Shown here: piece after piece, positions 41,714-51,427 of the stretch
How positions within the stretch are numbered: position 1 is the first letter of the stretch
How the letters are laid out: every line of letters begins with the position of its first letter
NCBI GenBank assembly: GCA_902518075.1
Contig: CABYEX010000003.1
Coordinates: 1-64,000, forward strand
DNA: 64,000 bases
From: Halieaceae bacterium
Lineage (GTDB): Bacteria > Pseudomonadota > Gammaproteobacteria > Pseudomonadales > Halieaceae
Direction of reading: 5' to 3'
Notes under the pieces: generated by a model
Database searches by the model: none
Told to the model about the DNA's origin: nothing
The model's input: the letters and a program-made list of their open reading frames with translations, nothing else
Program-made: the position numbers and the translations under genes

Positions 41714-42921
41714 AGCAGCTGCTCGGCTAGCTTTGCGGAAGAGGGCAGATTAATGATCCTAGCTGCCAGTTCATTCGTCTGGGGGAGGGCTGCTTGGGGA
41801 GCAGTTCTGTATATGCCAAGCTGGTGCATAGGCGTCCACGCTGGCCTAGCCATAAATCCCGCGTTATTCAGTGTCTGTAAAATAGGCTCCCGATCGACTG
41901 CGAAGTTGGGCTCCAATAGCATTGCATTTAACCAATAATTAGACCTGCCGCACTTAGGTTCTGTCACAACATTTAGGTTTTGAAAATTTGCGAATCTCTC
42001 CACGTAGGCCTCTGCGACGCGCCTCTTTTTGGCGATGCGATCCTCGAGCTCTGTTAGTTGTGAAAGGCCCAAAGCGGCGTTGATGTTGGGCATTCGGTAG
42101 TTGTAGCCGATCTCATCATGATTGAATGCCCAGTCGTGCGGAACCTTAGCTGTGGTGGATAGGTGACGAGCTAGTTCGGCGTAGCTTGCATTATCCGTTA
42201 CGACCGCACCTCCACCTCCGGTTGTTATAATTTTGTTGCCATTAAAACTTAACGCACCCAGCCGCCCTAGGCTTCCGCACGGGCGATCTTGGTACAGGCT
42301 GCCCAGGGCTTCAGCCGCATCCTCTACCACAGGAATTTCGAAATGGTTCGCAATCTCGAGAATCCTCCCCATTTCGGCTGGATGACCAAAAATGTGAACA
42401 GGCACGATCGCAGAGATCGGCCGATCACTAACCTTGTTCCAAAGCGTCCCCTCTTTTAGTCGGCCAATTTTACTTAGATGCCTCATTAACGCGTCGGGAT
42501 CTATACTCAAAGAGAATTCATTCGCGTCAACAAAGTGGGGAATTGCTCCCAGATGACTGACCGCATTCGGTGTGGCCACAAAAGTTAAGCTGGGAACAAG
42601 AACTTCACTGCCGGCCTTCACTCCAACCACACGGAGTCCAACTTCCAGAGCGGCTGTCCCATTAACCATGGCAACAGCATGTTTCACGCCACAAGTTTCA
42701 GCTAAACAAGTCTCAAATTGAGTTACGAAAGAGCCTATAGAGGAGACAAAGGAAGAGCGAATACATTCTAAAACCAGCTCTTCTGAATGCTTATTGAACT
42801 CAGGCTCGTGCAAAGCCAAAAAAGCGCCTCTGTCAGAAAACATTCCGTCTAAAATCGACAGGATCTCCTGCGCTAATTCATAGGAACCGGGCCCAACTTT
42901 TACTTCAGCATGGAAGTTCAT
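41710..42921 (-). CDS. legC: PLP-dependent sugar aminotransferase
   Basis: A 403-residue DegT/DnrJ/EryC1 aminotransferase: VNGTAALEVGLRVVG, VVEDAAEALGSLYQ, and the Schiff-base Lys in LSFNGNKIITTGGGGAV. It converts the 4-keto sugar from LegB to the 4-amino sugar. Start ATG 42921 overlaps the legB stop as ATGA, and its stop overlaps legH in the same way. Confidence 0.9.
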   Translation of the reverse strand: MNFHAEVKVGPGSYELAQEILSILDGMFSDRGAFLALHEPEFNKHSEELVLECIRSSFVSSIGSFVTQFETCLAETCGVKHAVAMVNGTAALEVGLRVVGVKAGSEVLVPSLTFVATPNAVSHLGAIPHFVDANEFSLSIDPDALMRHLSKIGRLKEGTLWNKVSDRPISAIVPVHIFGHPAEMGRILEIANHFEIPVVEDAAEALGSLYQDRPCGSLGRLGALSFNGNKIITTGGGGAVVTDNASYAELARHLSTTAKVPHDWAFNHDEIGYNYRMPNINAALGLSQLTELEDRIAKKRRVAEAYVERFANFQNLNVVTEPKCGRSNYWLNAMLLEPNFAVDREPILQTLNNAGFMARPAWTPMHQLGIYRTAPQAALPQTNELAARIINLPSSAKLAEQLL

Positions 42922-43919
42922 AAGTTATAGGCACTGTTTTTATAGCGAGCGAGGTTTACTGGATCTTGAAACCACTTTGCAGTCTGAGCCAAACCTTCTT
43001 TCAACCCAGCACGCCCGGCGAATTCTGGATTCCAACCGATCAGCTCGCGAGCTTTTTGAGTGCAAGCAACTAGGCGGTCCACCTCAGATCTGAGCGGCCG
43101 TTCCCGCTCCTCTCTTTGTTTTACTTCCGCCGCTACATTCATGACCTCTGCAATAAGGTCAACTGTATCCGCAATAGATATCTCAAATCCCGTACCAATA
43201 TTTGTCACCTCTCCCACGCATTGGTAATTGTTGAGAATCTGAATAAACCCTCGAGCAGTGTCAGTAACGTACGTGAAGTCGCGCGTAGGATAAACGGATC
43301 CTAACTGAACCTGATCAGCCCCCGAGGCAAGCTGACCAATAACAGTGGGGATGACAGCTCGAGCGGACTGACGAGGACCAAATGTGTTGAAAGGCCTCAA
43401 GATAGAGACCGGCAAATCAAAAGACCTTTGGAATGCCAATGCCATCTGGTCTGCTGCTATCTTAGTTGCCGCGTAGGGAGACTGTGCATTCAGCGGGTGG
43501 TCTTCAGAAATAGGAACAAATTGCGCTGAACCGTAAGTCTCTGAGGTAGACGTGCAAACGAGGTGCTCGATATTATTTTCTCGAGCACTTTGCAGCACAT
43601 TAAGTGTGCCAGTGACATTAGTCTGGACATACGCGTCGGGGCTGGTGTAGCTAAATGGTATCGCTATTAACGCAGCCAAGTGCAAGATATGACTGCATCC
43701 TTTAACAGCTGAATTCACACCAGACGCATCACGGATGTCACCCGCCACAACCTCCACGTTGTCAGTGACATCTTTTGAACAGCTATCGAGCCAGCCCCAA
43801 GAATTGAAGGAGTTGTAATAGACGAATGCGCGGACGTCGTAGCCCTCCCTCACCAATTGCTCGATAAGGTGTGAACCGATAAAACCATCCGCCCCTGTAA
43901 CTAATATCCTTGCTGCCAT
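42918..43919 (-). CDS. legB: NDP-GlcNAc 4,6-dehydratase of the legionaminic pathway
   Basis: About 333 residues from ATG 43919 (MAARILVTGADGFIGSHLIE); a TTG at 43949 would add ten residues with no family support. It is an extended SDR with catalytic SPYAATKIAADQMA (YxxxK intact) and RPFNTFGPRQSARAVIPTVI. With ptmE nearby its substrate is probably GDP-GlcNAc, as in Campylobacter LegB. It is the first leg gene, about 120 nt after fliD on the same strand, with no promoter seen between, so it may be read from the flagellar operon. Confidence 0.9.
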   Translation of the reverse strand: MAARILVTGADGFIGSHLIEQLVREGYDVRAFVYYNSFNSWGWLDSCSKDVTDNVEVVAGDIRDASGVNSAVKGCSHILHLAALIAIPFSYTSPDAYVQTNVTGTLNVLQSARENNIEHLVCTSTSETYGSAQFVPISEDHPLNAQSPYAATKIAADQMALAFQRSFDLPVSILRPFNTFGPRQSARAVIPTVIGQLASGADQVQLGSVYPTRDFTYVTDTARGFIQILNNYQCVGEVTNIGTGFEISIADTVDLIAEVMNVAAEVKQREERERPLRSEVDRLVACTQKARELIGWNPEFAGRAGLKEGLAQTAKWFQDPVNLARYKNSAYNL

Positions 43920-43994
43920 AATCAGATTGCCAAGATCCAACCAACTCAATTTCCACGTTCATACAGTTTTTAAAATTTGAATAAAATCTCTCAG

Positions 43995-44019
43995 CCACTG
44001 CGAACAAGTGATGCAGTGG
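43995..44019 (-). terminator. Hairpin between fliD and legB
   Basis: CCACTGC / GCAGTGG 7-bp stem with an 11-nt loop just after the fliD stop; a loose T-rich stretch follows about 8 nt later on the minus strand. It may attenuate flagellar transcription before the sugar operon. Confidence 0.4.
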
Positions 44020-44039
44020 GCACCAAGTTCAAAACTGCC

Positions 44040-45506
44040 TCACTTGTTAAATTTACCCATATTGCTCCACGTATCCGTAAGCGACTCTCTAGTGCTATTA
44101 AGTTGTTTCACTAAGGTCTCCATCACAGTAAATTGTGAGAGATAACGCTCATAAAGGCTTTCCATTCGAACTTCTAGATCTAGTAGCTCTTTGCTATAGG
44201 ACGACAGTTCTGTTTGCGCAGAGGATGTTCTAGTCGCAAAAATGCCGCTTATAGAGTCTGTCAACACCTCGAGCTTTTTTATTGCGTCAATTGCTAAACC
44301 CTGACTTTGACCATCGTATCGCGACTGACTATTTGTCCCGGCAGATAGCATTGTGGTGATGTGATCAAAATTTGCGGCTGCCTTTGTGTCGTAAACCGTC
44401 TCAGAGAACTCAAGATCCCCATAGGCAGTCAATGTGACACCAATGTCTCTCAGCCCGGAGATAGTGCCAGACGCAGTGGAGGAGTCCTGTGTGACAGCCT
44501 GGTATATTGTGTCTGACACTGTGCGAATTACGGAAATGTCTCTCGACAAAGCTCCACCCACTTCCTCATCTTCCGATTCAGGATTTGAAATTTCAGCCAG
44601 AGCGAATTGCACATCGTTGTAGGTTGTAACTAATGTTTGCAATTTCTCTTTTAACGTCGATCGATCACTAACTACGTTGACGGTGGAGCTGGCACCCCCA
44701 CTGTGAGTGCCATTGAGAGACAATGTGACACCAGCGATCACATCGGTAAGGCTATTGGAAGATCTTGTGAGTGAGATCCCATTGAATGTCAGCGAGGCGT
44801 CCGCCGGATTTTGTAGCGATTTCACTCCGCTATTATCAGTATTGTTTCCATTTCCCGTATCGTGAAAACCTAAATCGCTATCTGAAAGCGTCGAGCTAAT
44901 TACAAAAGTATTAGAGGCACCAGTGGCGCCAGTGAGAACAATGCGCTGGTTTGATCCACTAGAGTCCTCTGACAATAACGCTGCCCTGACACCGGCGTTG
45001 GAAGAATTTATAGCACTGACAATCCCCTGCGGTGTATCGTTTCCAGCAGCAATAGAAACATTGGTGGCAGTTCCACTGCCCGGAGTAATTGTGATGGTGA
45101 AAGCACTGCCACTATTCAATGACTGGGTCGCTGAACTGTACTGATTGGATTTATTTCTTTGGGCAGCAGCTAAAGCAGTGACGCTGATCTCTGACATCTC
45201 ACTTAACGCAGACCCATCGGTCGAAGTTATGGAAACTTTTGAGGTGTCCGAGCTAGTAGCAATCGGCGTGGCCAACTCACTGGCGTCGTTGAGCCCATTA
45301 AACACATCTATTAATGACTGAACATTAAATTTAAGAACGGCGAGAGCCGAAATCTTTGACTCAGCCGCTTCTTTAGAGGCGTTGATTTTATCTTCAGCAG
45401 GGAGCTTCTCTACATCAGTTAAGTCGCGTGCGAGCTTGACAATGTCTATTCCAGATCCGCCGCCCAGAGTTTGCATAACCGAAGAAGCAATATTATCAGT
45501 AGCCAT
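44040..45506 (-). CDS. fliD: Filament cap protein FliD (HAP2)
   Basis: A 488-residue FliD with the conserved N-terminus (GGSGIDIVKLARDLTDVEKL) and a coiled C-terminus (QFTVMETLVKQLNSTRESLT). Residues about 120-205 are a flagellin-hook IN-type module (SSATQSLNSGSAFTITITPG; NDTPQGIVSAINSSNAGVRA) nearly repeated inside FlgK. FliD caps the filament and folds flagellin. It follows flgL by 31 nt, so it is probably in the flgBCDEFGHIJKL transcript. fliS is not adjacent. Confidence 0.93.
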   Translation of the reverse strand: MATDNIASSVMQTLGGGSGIDIVKLARDLTDVEKLPAEDKINASKEAAESKISALAVLKFNVQSLIDVFNGLNDASELATPIATSSDTSKVSITSTDGSALSEMSEISVTALAAAQRNKSNQYSSATQSLNSGSAFTITITPGSGTATNVSIAAGNDTPQGIVSAINSSNAGVRAALLSEDSSGSNQRIVLTGATGASNTFVISSTLSDSDLGFHDTGNGNNTDNSGVKSLQNPADASLTFNGISLTRSSNSLTDVIAGVTLSLNGTHSGGASSTVNVVSDRSTLKEKLQTLVTTYNDVQFALAEISNPESEDEEVGGALSRDISVIRTVSDTIYQAVTQDSSTASGTISGLRDIGVTLTAYGDLEFSETVYDTKAAANFDHITTMLSAGTNSQSRYDGQSQGLAIDAIKKLEVLTDSISGIFATRTSSAQTELSSYSKELLDLEVRMESLYERYLSQFTVMETLVKQLNSTRESLTDTWSNMGKFNK

Positions 45507-45537
45507 GATTTGCTATTTCCTCTCTCGGTCGACGAAA

Positions 45538-46422
45538 TTACCGAAGGTAATTAAAAAGAGTCAGCTGACTTAGCTGAGCAAAACTGGCCTGCAGAGCTTG
45601 CAGCGCGACAGATTCCTGAGTGAGCTCGGTCACAGCGGTGGCGTAATCTAAATCATCCTCACGCTGCAACAACTCTTGTATGCGAAGTTCTGTCTCCTCG
45701 GTGATTTCGCGCTGAGAGTCAATAGCTACAACTCGCCCGGCCATGGCGCCAAAAGATACGGTCAGCTTATTATTAATAGTCTCAACAGCGGTCAAAGCAC
45801 TTCTCACGCCTGGCCCGTCATCAGCGACAAGTTTGGCCACTAGATCATCTAGTGCGGCAAAATCGGCGGACGAAAAGAGTTCCGGTCCTATCGTGTTAAT
45901 CGATAACTTTCTAACGTCAGAAACATTGATTTCTAGTCGTCCGTAGTCACCGTTGTAGCTCACGACTCCCGATGAGTTCTCTACAAATGCAGGTTTTTGA
46001 ACAGCATTGCCGGAAAAGATATAGTTGCCATTAATGTCTTGGGTGTTTGAAAGATTTAAGAGCTCGTCCCTCAGCGCCCTTATTTCAGCAGCAATCACGT
46101 CGCGGTCTTCCGCCGCCAGGGTATCCGTGGCACCCTGAACGGTTAATTCCGTTACACGCTGCATGATTTGTGTCATCGATGTGAGGACAGCCTCCTCGGA
46201 TGTCAACCGAGTTTCAACTGAATCGATATTCTTGGCATAAACTCCCTGCCTCTCCTTGGCACTTTCCAATCGTGAAATTAAATCTGCCTTGGAGGGATTC
46301 TCACTGGGGTGCAAGAGCTGTTTGCCAGCTCCTAGTTTTGCCTGCATTTCAGCCACTTCATTATGTCTAGTCTGAAGCTGCTCGCTATTGGTTCTGTAAT
46401 ACTGTGCTGTAGAAATTCGCAT
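45538..46422 (-). CDS. flgL: Hook-filament junction protein FlgL (HAP3)
   Basis: A 294-residue FlgL: RISTAQYYRTNSEQLQTRHN at the N-terminus, LLHPSENPSKADLISRLESA, NGNYIFSGNAVQKPAFV and a C-terminal coiled ALQASFAQLSQLTLFNYLR. It joins hook to filament with FlgK. It lies 7 nt after flgK and 31 nt before fliD. Confidence 0.94.
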   Translation of the reverse strand: MRISTAQYYRTNSEQLQTRHNEVAEMQAKLGAGKQLLHPSENPSKADLISRLESAKERQGVYAKNIDSVETRLTSEEAVLTSMTQIMQRVTELTVQGATDTLAAEDRDVIAAEIRALRDELLNLSNTQDINGNYIFSGNAVQKPAFVENSSGVVSYNGDYGRLEINVSDVRKLSINTIGPELFSSADFAALDDLVAKLVADDGPGVRSALTAVETINNKLTVSFGAMAGRVVAIDSQREITEETELRIQELLQREDDLDYATAVTELTQESVALQALQASFAQLSQLTLFNYLR

Positions 46423-46429
46423 ATCTTAA

Positions 46430-49400
46430 TCAGCTCACTTGAATCAAAGCGTCAAATAATCTCTGGGCCATTTGAATGACCTGAGCGGAAGCCTGATAAG
46501 CCTGTTGGAAGCGGATGAGATTTGCCGCTTCCTCGTCCAGATTAACGCCTACCGCTGACTCTCTACTCTTTTCCGCCTGATCACGTATAACGGTCATGGA
46601 CTCCTTACCTAGCTCGGCCATTTGAGAGCGAGATCCAGCACCAGAAACCAAATCTCTATATGCTTCTGAGAACGTCTGCCCCGAAATTATTGGCGCCTTA
46701 CCGAGATCAATCAGTTTGAGGAAATTCTTGTTACTACCCAGTCCGTCTATGTTGTTCTCAATAGAGTAACTGTCGCCAGATTTGGGGATGTTATCGAACT
46801 GAACCTTGACACCTTGATAATCAATATCAGAACCGGCGGTATAGAGCCTGGTCGCCACCACGGTGTTGGTGGTTGTGTCTGTTATTGTATAAACGGTGTC
46901 AGAGGTAAAATTAATAGTAAACGGAGGCGCGGGATAAGTTGCCGCTTCTGCTGTCGAAGGACCCGCCCGCAAGACGGTTTTTACGTTACCAGACCCTGTT
47001 ACAAAAATTGCCAAGTCATCGGGCACCTTTCCATCAAAACGCACGCCGGTATCAAGCGCCATCCTGCCAAGATCGGCTGGTGTGCCCGAGCCAGACAGTG
47101 TGACAGAGATCTCAATGGGTTTATTCAACCCGATATTTCTATTATTTTTATCGTTAAATCCAAAATCTGTGTCTGCAAGGGCAGTAGTGCTAGAGGAGGC
47201 GGGATCGTTCGTCGCCCTCTCTATTGGTATCCCATTGGCATCAACGGGCTTGTAATTTGTGACCGTAGATGTGACGGAAAAATCTCTCCCCGCAGTAGTC
47301 GTATCACGTAGTGAAATCCGATAGTTTGAACCATCAGCTAGTAGGGTCGCGCTAATCCCCGAAATACCGTTTATCGCGCTTACAATACCCTGTGGTGTAT
47401 CGTTACCCGCTGCAACTGTGACTGTACTGCCGCTACCTCCTTCAGGTGTGACAGTTATATTAAAAGCGCTTCCCGAGTTCAGAGACTGAGTAGCAGAAGT
47501 AAATGTATTTGAGAGAATCTCTTCCCCTACCGCTGCTATCTGGTAAGTGCCTTCATATGTGCCGGTCGCCAAGCCGAGAGCAGTCATGCCTGTGGCGCCC
47601 CCTGAGAGCCCCAACACTATATTTTCACCATCGTGACCTGAAGCATTAGAGAGAGTAATACCGCTTTCATCAAGCCAGTCAGCGCGGACGTTAGTTTGTG
47701 CAGATTTCTCGTTAATAGCCTGAATCATGCCGCCGATACTAGTATTTGTGGCGTACGTGATTGCGACATTATTAATCAGCAACCCAGCTACTGACGCGTC
47801 AATACTTTGTGCTTGGAGTTCGTTGGTGGCGGTTGCACGTACATTAACCGAGTTAAGTTTCTGAAACTCCGCATTAAAGTAAGTTGCCATCTTGGCAGCC
47901 GACAAGGTTCCACTCTCAGTAAGAGCACCTAAAGCGATTGTTTGGCTGACGTTGCCGTCCGCGTCTGCGGATCCGTTGCTAGGGTCGTAATACTTCGCCG
48001 TAAAATTCAGCGCGTTTGCTGCAACCAGTGTGCCAGTGCCTGATGCTGATATTTTTTTTGAGGTTATGAGTGCTGGCTCCGTAATACTCTTAGTGGTTCG
48101 CAGTCCAGTATCAGAGTCAACTGCAGGAACACTTGAAGTCTCGGCTTTACCAGACACACCAAAGTTTACTGTTGTATCAAGGTAGGCTGACGTTCCCGTT
48201 TGATTCAGGTAGGTGGTACTGTAAGACCCGGATCCGAAACCCGTGTCCAATGACATGAGGGCATTGCCCTCAGAGGATGTAAGGGTGGCCGTTCCAGCCA
48301 CGTGGACACCCTCTTTTGTCAGCACTTGAATGTGCTGGTCGCCGTCTTTTGCTATGTCAAAAAGGATTTCTGATCCAACCGTGCCTTTTGCTACTTGAAC
48401 TGCAGGTCTGAGACCGTCTGCCTTCACTGTTAGGTCATAACTCGATTCGGTTTTCCCTTTATTGCTCAGCGCAAATCCATATTGAAAACCTGTGGGTCGA
48501 TCCTTTTCTGGGATTGTCTCAAGCGACGCTTCGGCCCCTGATGTATTGCTTGCTCCAGGCTTCTGGCGCATAGCTGCTGCAGTGGCTATCCTGTCGGTAT
48601 CCTTAATCAGCACCTCAAAGGTTGATGCTGGCCGATCCTTTGGATGAAGAATTAACACATCTCCATTTTTAGGCTCGCCAACGAGCGAAAAACTGATACC
48701 TAATGCACTCTGTTTTTCGCCCGCCGGTACTTGCCCCAATCGCTCTCTGGTTAGCAGATTTAAAATATCCCAACTATTAGTTGTATCTCGGTAGATTAGC
48801 TCTAGGGCCTCTGTTGGAGTTTTAAGTGGATCTGTCACAGTTGTAGTAACAGATAATGCGCCGTTTACGGTATCGACAGATGCATCGAAACTTATAGTTG
48901 TTCGAAACAAATCCCCGCCAAAGGCACCGTTGGCGTCCAGCCCTTGTCGGTGGATTTTGTTGACTTCATCCGCCACTGTCCGCGCAAGGTAATCTAGACC
49001 TATCCGAACAGGCCTCAGAATCTCCGTCCGGAATGCTAATGACCCACCTATCGCGCCACTTGGAGAAGTGGGAAGAGGACGATTGACACCATAAGGATCC
49101 AATGTGAGGCGGATATCGGAGCCACCAGATTTATCGCCAGAAACAATCGCTATCTGCCTAGATTCGTTCGCCGTGACCAACTCGTAACCACGGCCACTGC
49201 CTCCGAAATTGACTTTAACCTGACCATTAGGCAATTCAGTCACGCCGAGCTTAACTAGCTCGGACATTTGCCTGAGTAACTTGTCTCGCTCATCAAGCAC
49301 ACCCGGTGGTTGCTCTGTAGCGCTGGACTTGCGATTAAGTTGCTTATTAACCTTCAGCAGCTGCTCGGAAAGAATATTTAGTTCATTTATCGACTGCCTA

Positions 49401-49885
49401 AAAGCCAACTCCGATTCAGTCGCAATATTGTCTACCTGCAAACTGATATCGTTAAAACGTGCTGCTAAAACCTCTGCAGAGTTCAAAAAATCTATGCGAA
49501 GCGACGCAGAACGCGGATCAGTACTCAATTGCTCTGCAGAGTTGAAAAAATTATCCAACGCAGAAGCAACACTTATTGCAGGAGTGCCCATGATGTCAAC
49601 AATACGATTGGTATATTCAATGATCGGATCATTAACTTCCAAATCACTCGTTGCATCCCTCAGAGATCGCTCGATAAACTCATCATAAGCGCGAGCTATA
49701 GCTTTAGTTTGGGCACCTGAGCCAAAGGTGAAGATTCCCTCCTCTACAGGAAAGCTCTCCGCAATGCTGAGCTCTCGGCGCGAGTATCCTGGAGTATTTA
49801 AGTTAGCGATATTATTACTGGTCGTGGACAGCGCCTGCCTATAAGCGTTTACTGCCCCACTACCAATCGCGAGGATATCAACCAT
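46430..49885 (-). CDS. flgK: Hook-filament junction protein FlgK (HAP1), enlarged
   Basis: 1151 residues, roughly twice the usual 450-650. The ends are normal: SGAVNAYRQALSTTSNNIAN, LNTPGYSRRELSIAE, and C-terminal NLIRFQQAYQASAQVIQMAQ. The extra mass is a beta-rich Ser/Thr/Gly middle (about residues 350-1000) containing repeated modules, including a FliD-like IN motif at about 790-870 (SGSAFNITVTPEGGSGSTVT; NDTPQGIVSAINGISGISAT). Such surface-exposed insertions at the junction may be adhesive or glycosylated. It lies 16 nt after flgJ. Confidence 0.93.
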   Translation of the reverse strand: MVDILAIGSGAVNAYRQALSTTSNNIANLNTPGYSRRELSIAESFPVEEGIFTFGSGAQTKAIARAYDEFIERSLRDATSDLEVNDPIIEYTNRIVDIMGTPAISVASALDNFFNSAEQLSTDPRSASLRIDFLNSAEVLAARFNDISLQVDNIATESELAFRQSINELNILSEQLLKVNKQLNRKSSATEQPPGVLDERDKLLRQMSELVKLGVTELPNGQVKVNFGGSGRGYELVTANESRQIAIVSGDKSGGSDIRLTLDPYGVNRPLPTSPSGAIGGSLAFRTEILRPVRIGLDYLARTVADEVNKIHRQGLDANGAFGGDLFRTTISFDASVDTVNGALSVTTTVTDPLKTPTEALELIYRDTTNSWDILNLLTRERLGQVPAGEKQSALGISFSLVGEPKNGDVLILHPKDRPASTFEVLIKDTDRIATAAAMRQKPGASNTSGAEASLETIPEKDRPTGFQYGFALSNKGKTESSYDLTVKADGLRPAVQVAKGTVGSEILFDIAKDGDQHIQVLTKEGVHVAGTATLTSSEGNALMSLDTGFGSGSYSTTYLNQTGTSAYLDTTVNFGVSGKAETSSVPAVDSDTGLRTTKSITEPALITSKKISASGTGTLVAANALNFTAKYYDPSNGSADADGNVSQTIALGALTESGTLSAAKMATYFNAEFQKLNSVNVRATATNELQAQSIDASVAGLLINNVAITYATNTSIGGMIQAINEKSAQTNVRADWLDESGITLSNASGHDGENIVLGLSGGATGMTALGLATGTYEGTYQIAAVGEEILSNTFTSATQSLNSGSAFNITVTPEGGSGSTVTVAAGNDTPQGIVSAINGISGISATLLADGSNYRISLRDTTTAGRDFSVTSTVTNYKPVDANGIPIERATNDPASSSTTALADTDFGFNDKNNRNIGLNKPIEISVTLSGSGTPADLGRMALDTGVRFDGKVPDDLAIFVTGSGNVKTVLRAGPSTAEAATYPAPPFTINFTSDTVYTITDTTTNTVVATRLYTAGSDIDYQGVKVQFDNIPKSGDSYSIENNIDGLGSNKNFLKLIDLGKAPIISGQTFSEAYRDLVSGAGSRSQMAELGKESMTVIRDQAEKSRESAVGVNLDEEAANLIRFQQAYQASAQVIQMAQRLFDALIQVS

Positions 49886-49901
49886 TTATCTAGGCCTCGC
49901 T

Positions 49902-50267
49902 CTAGCGCACAGAGGCAAGCGATTGGTATGCACTTACCCCCATGCCTTTGCGTGCTGTTGCGACTCCACCCGGGTTCTCTAGTTGCTGAACTAACCAGTC
50001 GGTAATCCCAATGCCCTGAGATCTAGCTAGTGACGATGAGAGTTCAGCATCAAACATTTCCTCATAGCTATCGCCAGCACTTGACTCCCATAACCCACTC
50101 TTAAAACCCTCGCCTGCATCACGCATGGACTTCAGCATCATTTGAATGAAGAAAGCTTCAAACTGCTGACCAACTTCTCGAGCCGCTGACATTTGGTCTT
50201 TCTCCGCTCTCGCACGCAACTTTGCGAGGCCTTGAAAGTCGCTGTAGCTTGAAACCACATTGTCCAT
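49902..50267 (-). CDS. flgJ: Rod-binding FlgJ, N-terminal domain only
   Basis: 121 residues matching only the rod-scaffold half of FlgJ (AREVGQQFEAFFIQMMLKSM; DSYEEMFDAELSSSLARSQG; GITDWLVQQL). The C-terminal muramidase domain of enteric FlgJ is absent, as in many marine and alpha-proteobacteria, so another lytic enzyme must open the cell wall. The ATG overlaps the flgI stop by one base. Confidence 0.92.
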   Translation of the reverse strand: MDNVVSSYSDFQGLAKLRARAEKDQMSAAREVGQQFEAFFIQMMLKSMRDAGEGFKSGLWESSAGDSYEEMFDAELSSSLARSQGIGITDWLVQQLENPGGVATARKGMGVSAYQSLASVR

Positions 50268-51412
50268 CAGATCACCACCAACTCAGCCTTCAGGCTACCG
50301 GCACTCTTGAGTGCCTCCAAAATAGCAATGAGTGATGTCGTCGAGGCGCCACTTTGATTAATAGCATCGACTATATCCCTGAGATCGACAGTCTCGTTAA
50401 TTAGACCGGCGCCCAAAGTATCTTCAGACACCTCTATTGAAGAATTGGCAACATCACGAGTCTCGCCACCTTCGCCGCTGAATGGGCCTGGCTGCGACAC
50501 CTCATTGAGCGTAGATACGCTGACATTCACGGTGCCGTGGGACACTGCAGCTGCGGAAATCTTTACTTGCTGATTAATGACTACCGTCCCGGTCCGTGAA
50601 TTGATGACCACCTTGGCCGCGGGAATACCGGGTTCCACGTTGAGATTCTCGATCATGCCGACAAAACTCACCCGCTCCGATAGCCCAACAGGCGCGCGGA
50701 CCGCGAGGGAGACTCCGTCCATTGCAAAGGCAGTGCCTTCACCAAAGACTTCGTTAATCTTCTCGGTTATGGCTGCCGTGGTGGAGAAATCGTTGCTATT
50801 CACATTAAAGATCAGGTGATCGCTCTTATCAAAGGAGTTATCCACCTGACGCTCGACTGTAGCGCCGTCGGGAATGCGCCCCGAGGTCGGAATACCAATC
50901 TGTATGCTGGTGCCATTTTGCTCTTCCATGACACCGGTCACGGTCAATGGGCCCTGAGCCACCGCATAGGTCTGACCGTCAATGCCGCGCAGTTCTGTCA
51001 TCACCAGATTACCGCCGCGCAAACTGGTAGCCGTACCCAGCGCCGCCACATTCACATCCACTACCTGACCTGGCTTGGCGAAGGGAGGTAGCGTGGCTGT
51101 GACCATGACAGCTGCGACGTTATCAACCTGAATCGGTCGGCCGCGCGATTGCTGCAAATCATAGTCATCGTAAGGGTTGGTTGTAACGCCCAGACTCTCG
51201 AGAATCGCTTTCAGACTCTGCCCTGTGAAGGTCGGATCCTTGCCATCACCGGTGCCCGCGAGACCCACGACCAAGCCGTAGCCCACCAACTGGTTACCGC
51301 GCACACCGCCGACATTGGTCAGATCTTTAACCCTGTCCGCCTGAGCCGTGTTCACCACCAGCGACATGACAAAAGCGCTGACCCAGATAATAATGTGATT
51401 TTTCATTTTCAT
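50267..51412 (-). CDS. flgI: Flagellar P-ring protein
   Basis: A 381-residue FlgI with a signal peptide (HIIIWVSAFVMSLVVNTAQA) and the highly conserved VRGNQLVGYGLVVGLAGTGD, GTATSLRGGNLVMTEL and C-terminal DLRDIVDAINQSGASTTSLI. It forms the periplasmic ring around the rod. It is 15 nt downstream of flgH. Confidence 0.96.
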   Translation of the reverse strand: MKMKNHIIIWVSAFVMSLVVNTAQADRVKDLTNVGGVRGNQLVGYGLVVGLAGTGDGKDPTFTGQSLKAILESLGVTTNPYDDYDLQQSRGRPIQVDNVAAVMVTATLPPFAKPGQVVDVNVAALGTATSLRGGNLVMTELRGIDGQTYAVAQGPLTVTGVMEEQNGTSIQIGIPTSGRIPDGATVERQVDNSFDKSDHLIFNVNSNDFSTTAAITEKINEVFGEGTAFAMDGVSLAVRAPVGLSERVSFVGMIENLNVEPGIPAAKVVINSRTGTVVINQQVKISAAAVSHGTVNVSVSTLNEVSQPGPFSGEGGETRDVANSSIEVSEDTLGAGLINETVDLRDIVDAINQSGASTTSLIAILEALKSAGSLKAELVVI

Positions 51413-51427
51413 GCGCAGGCGCCCCGT

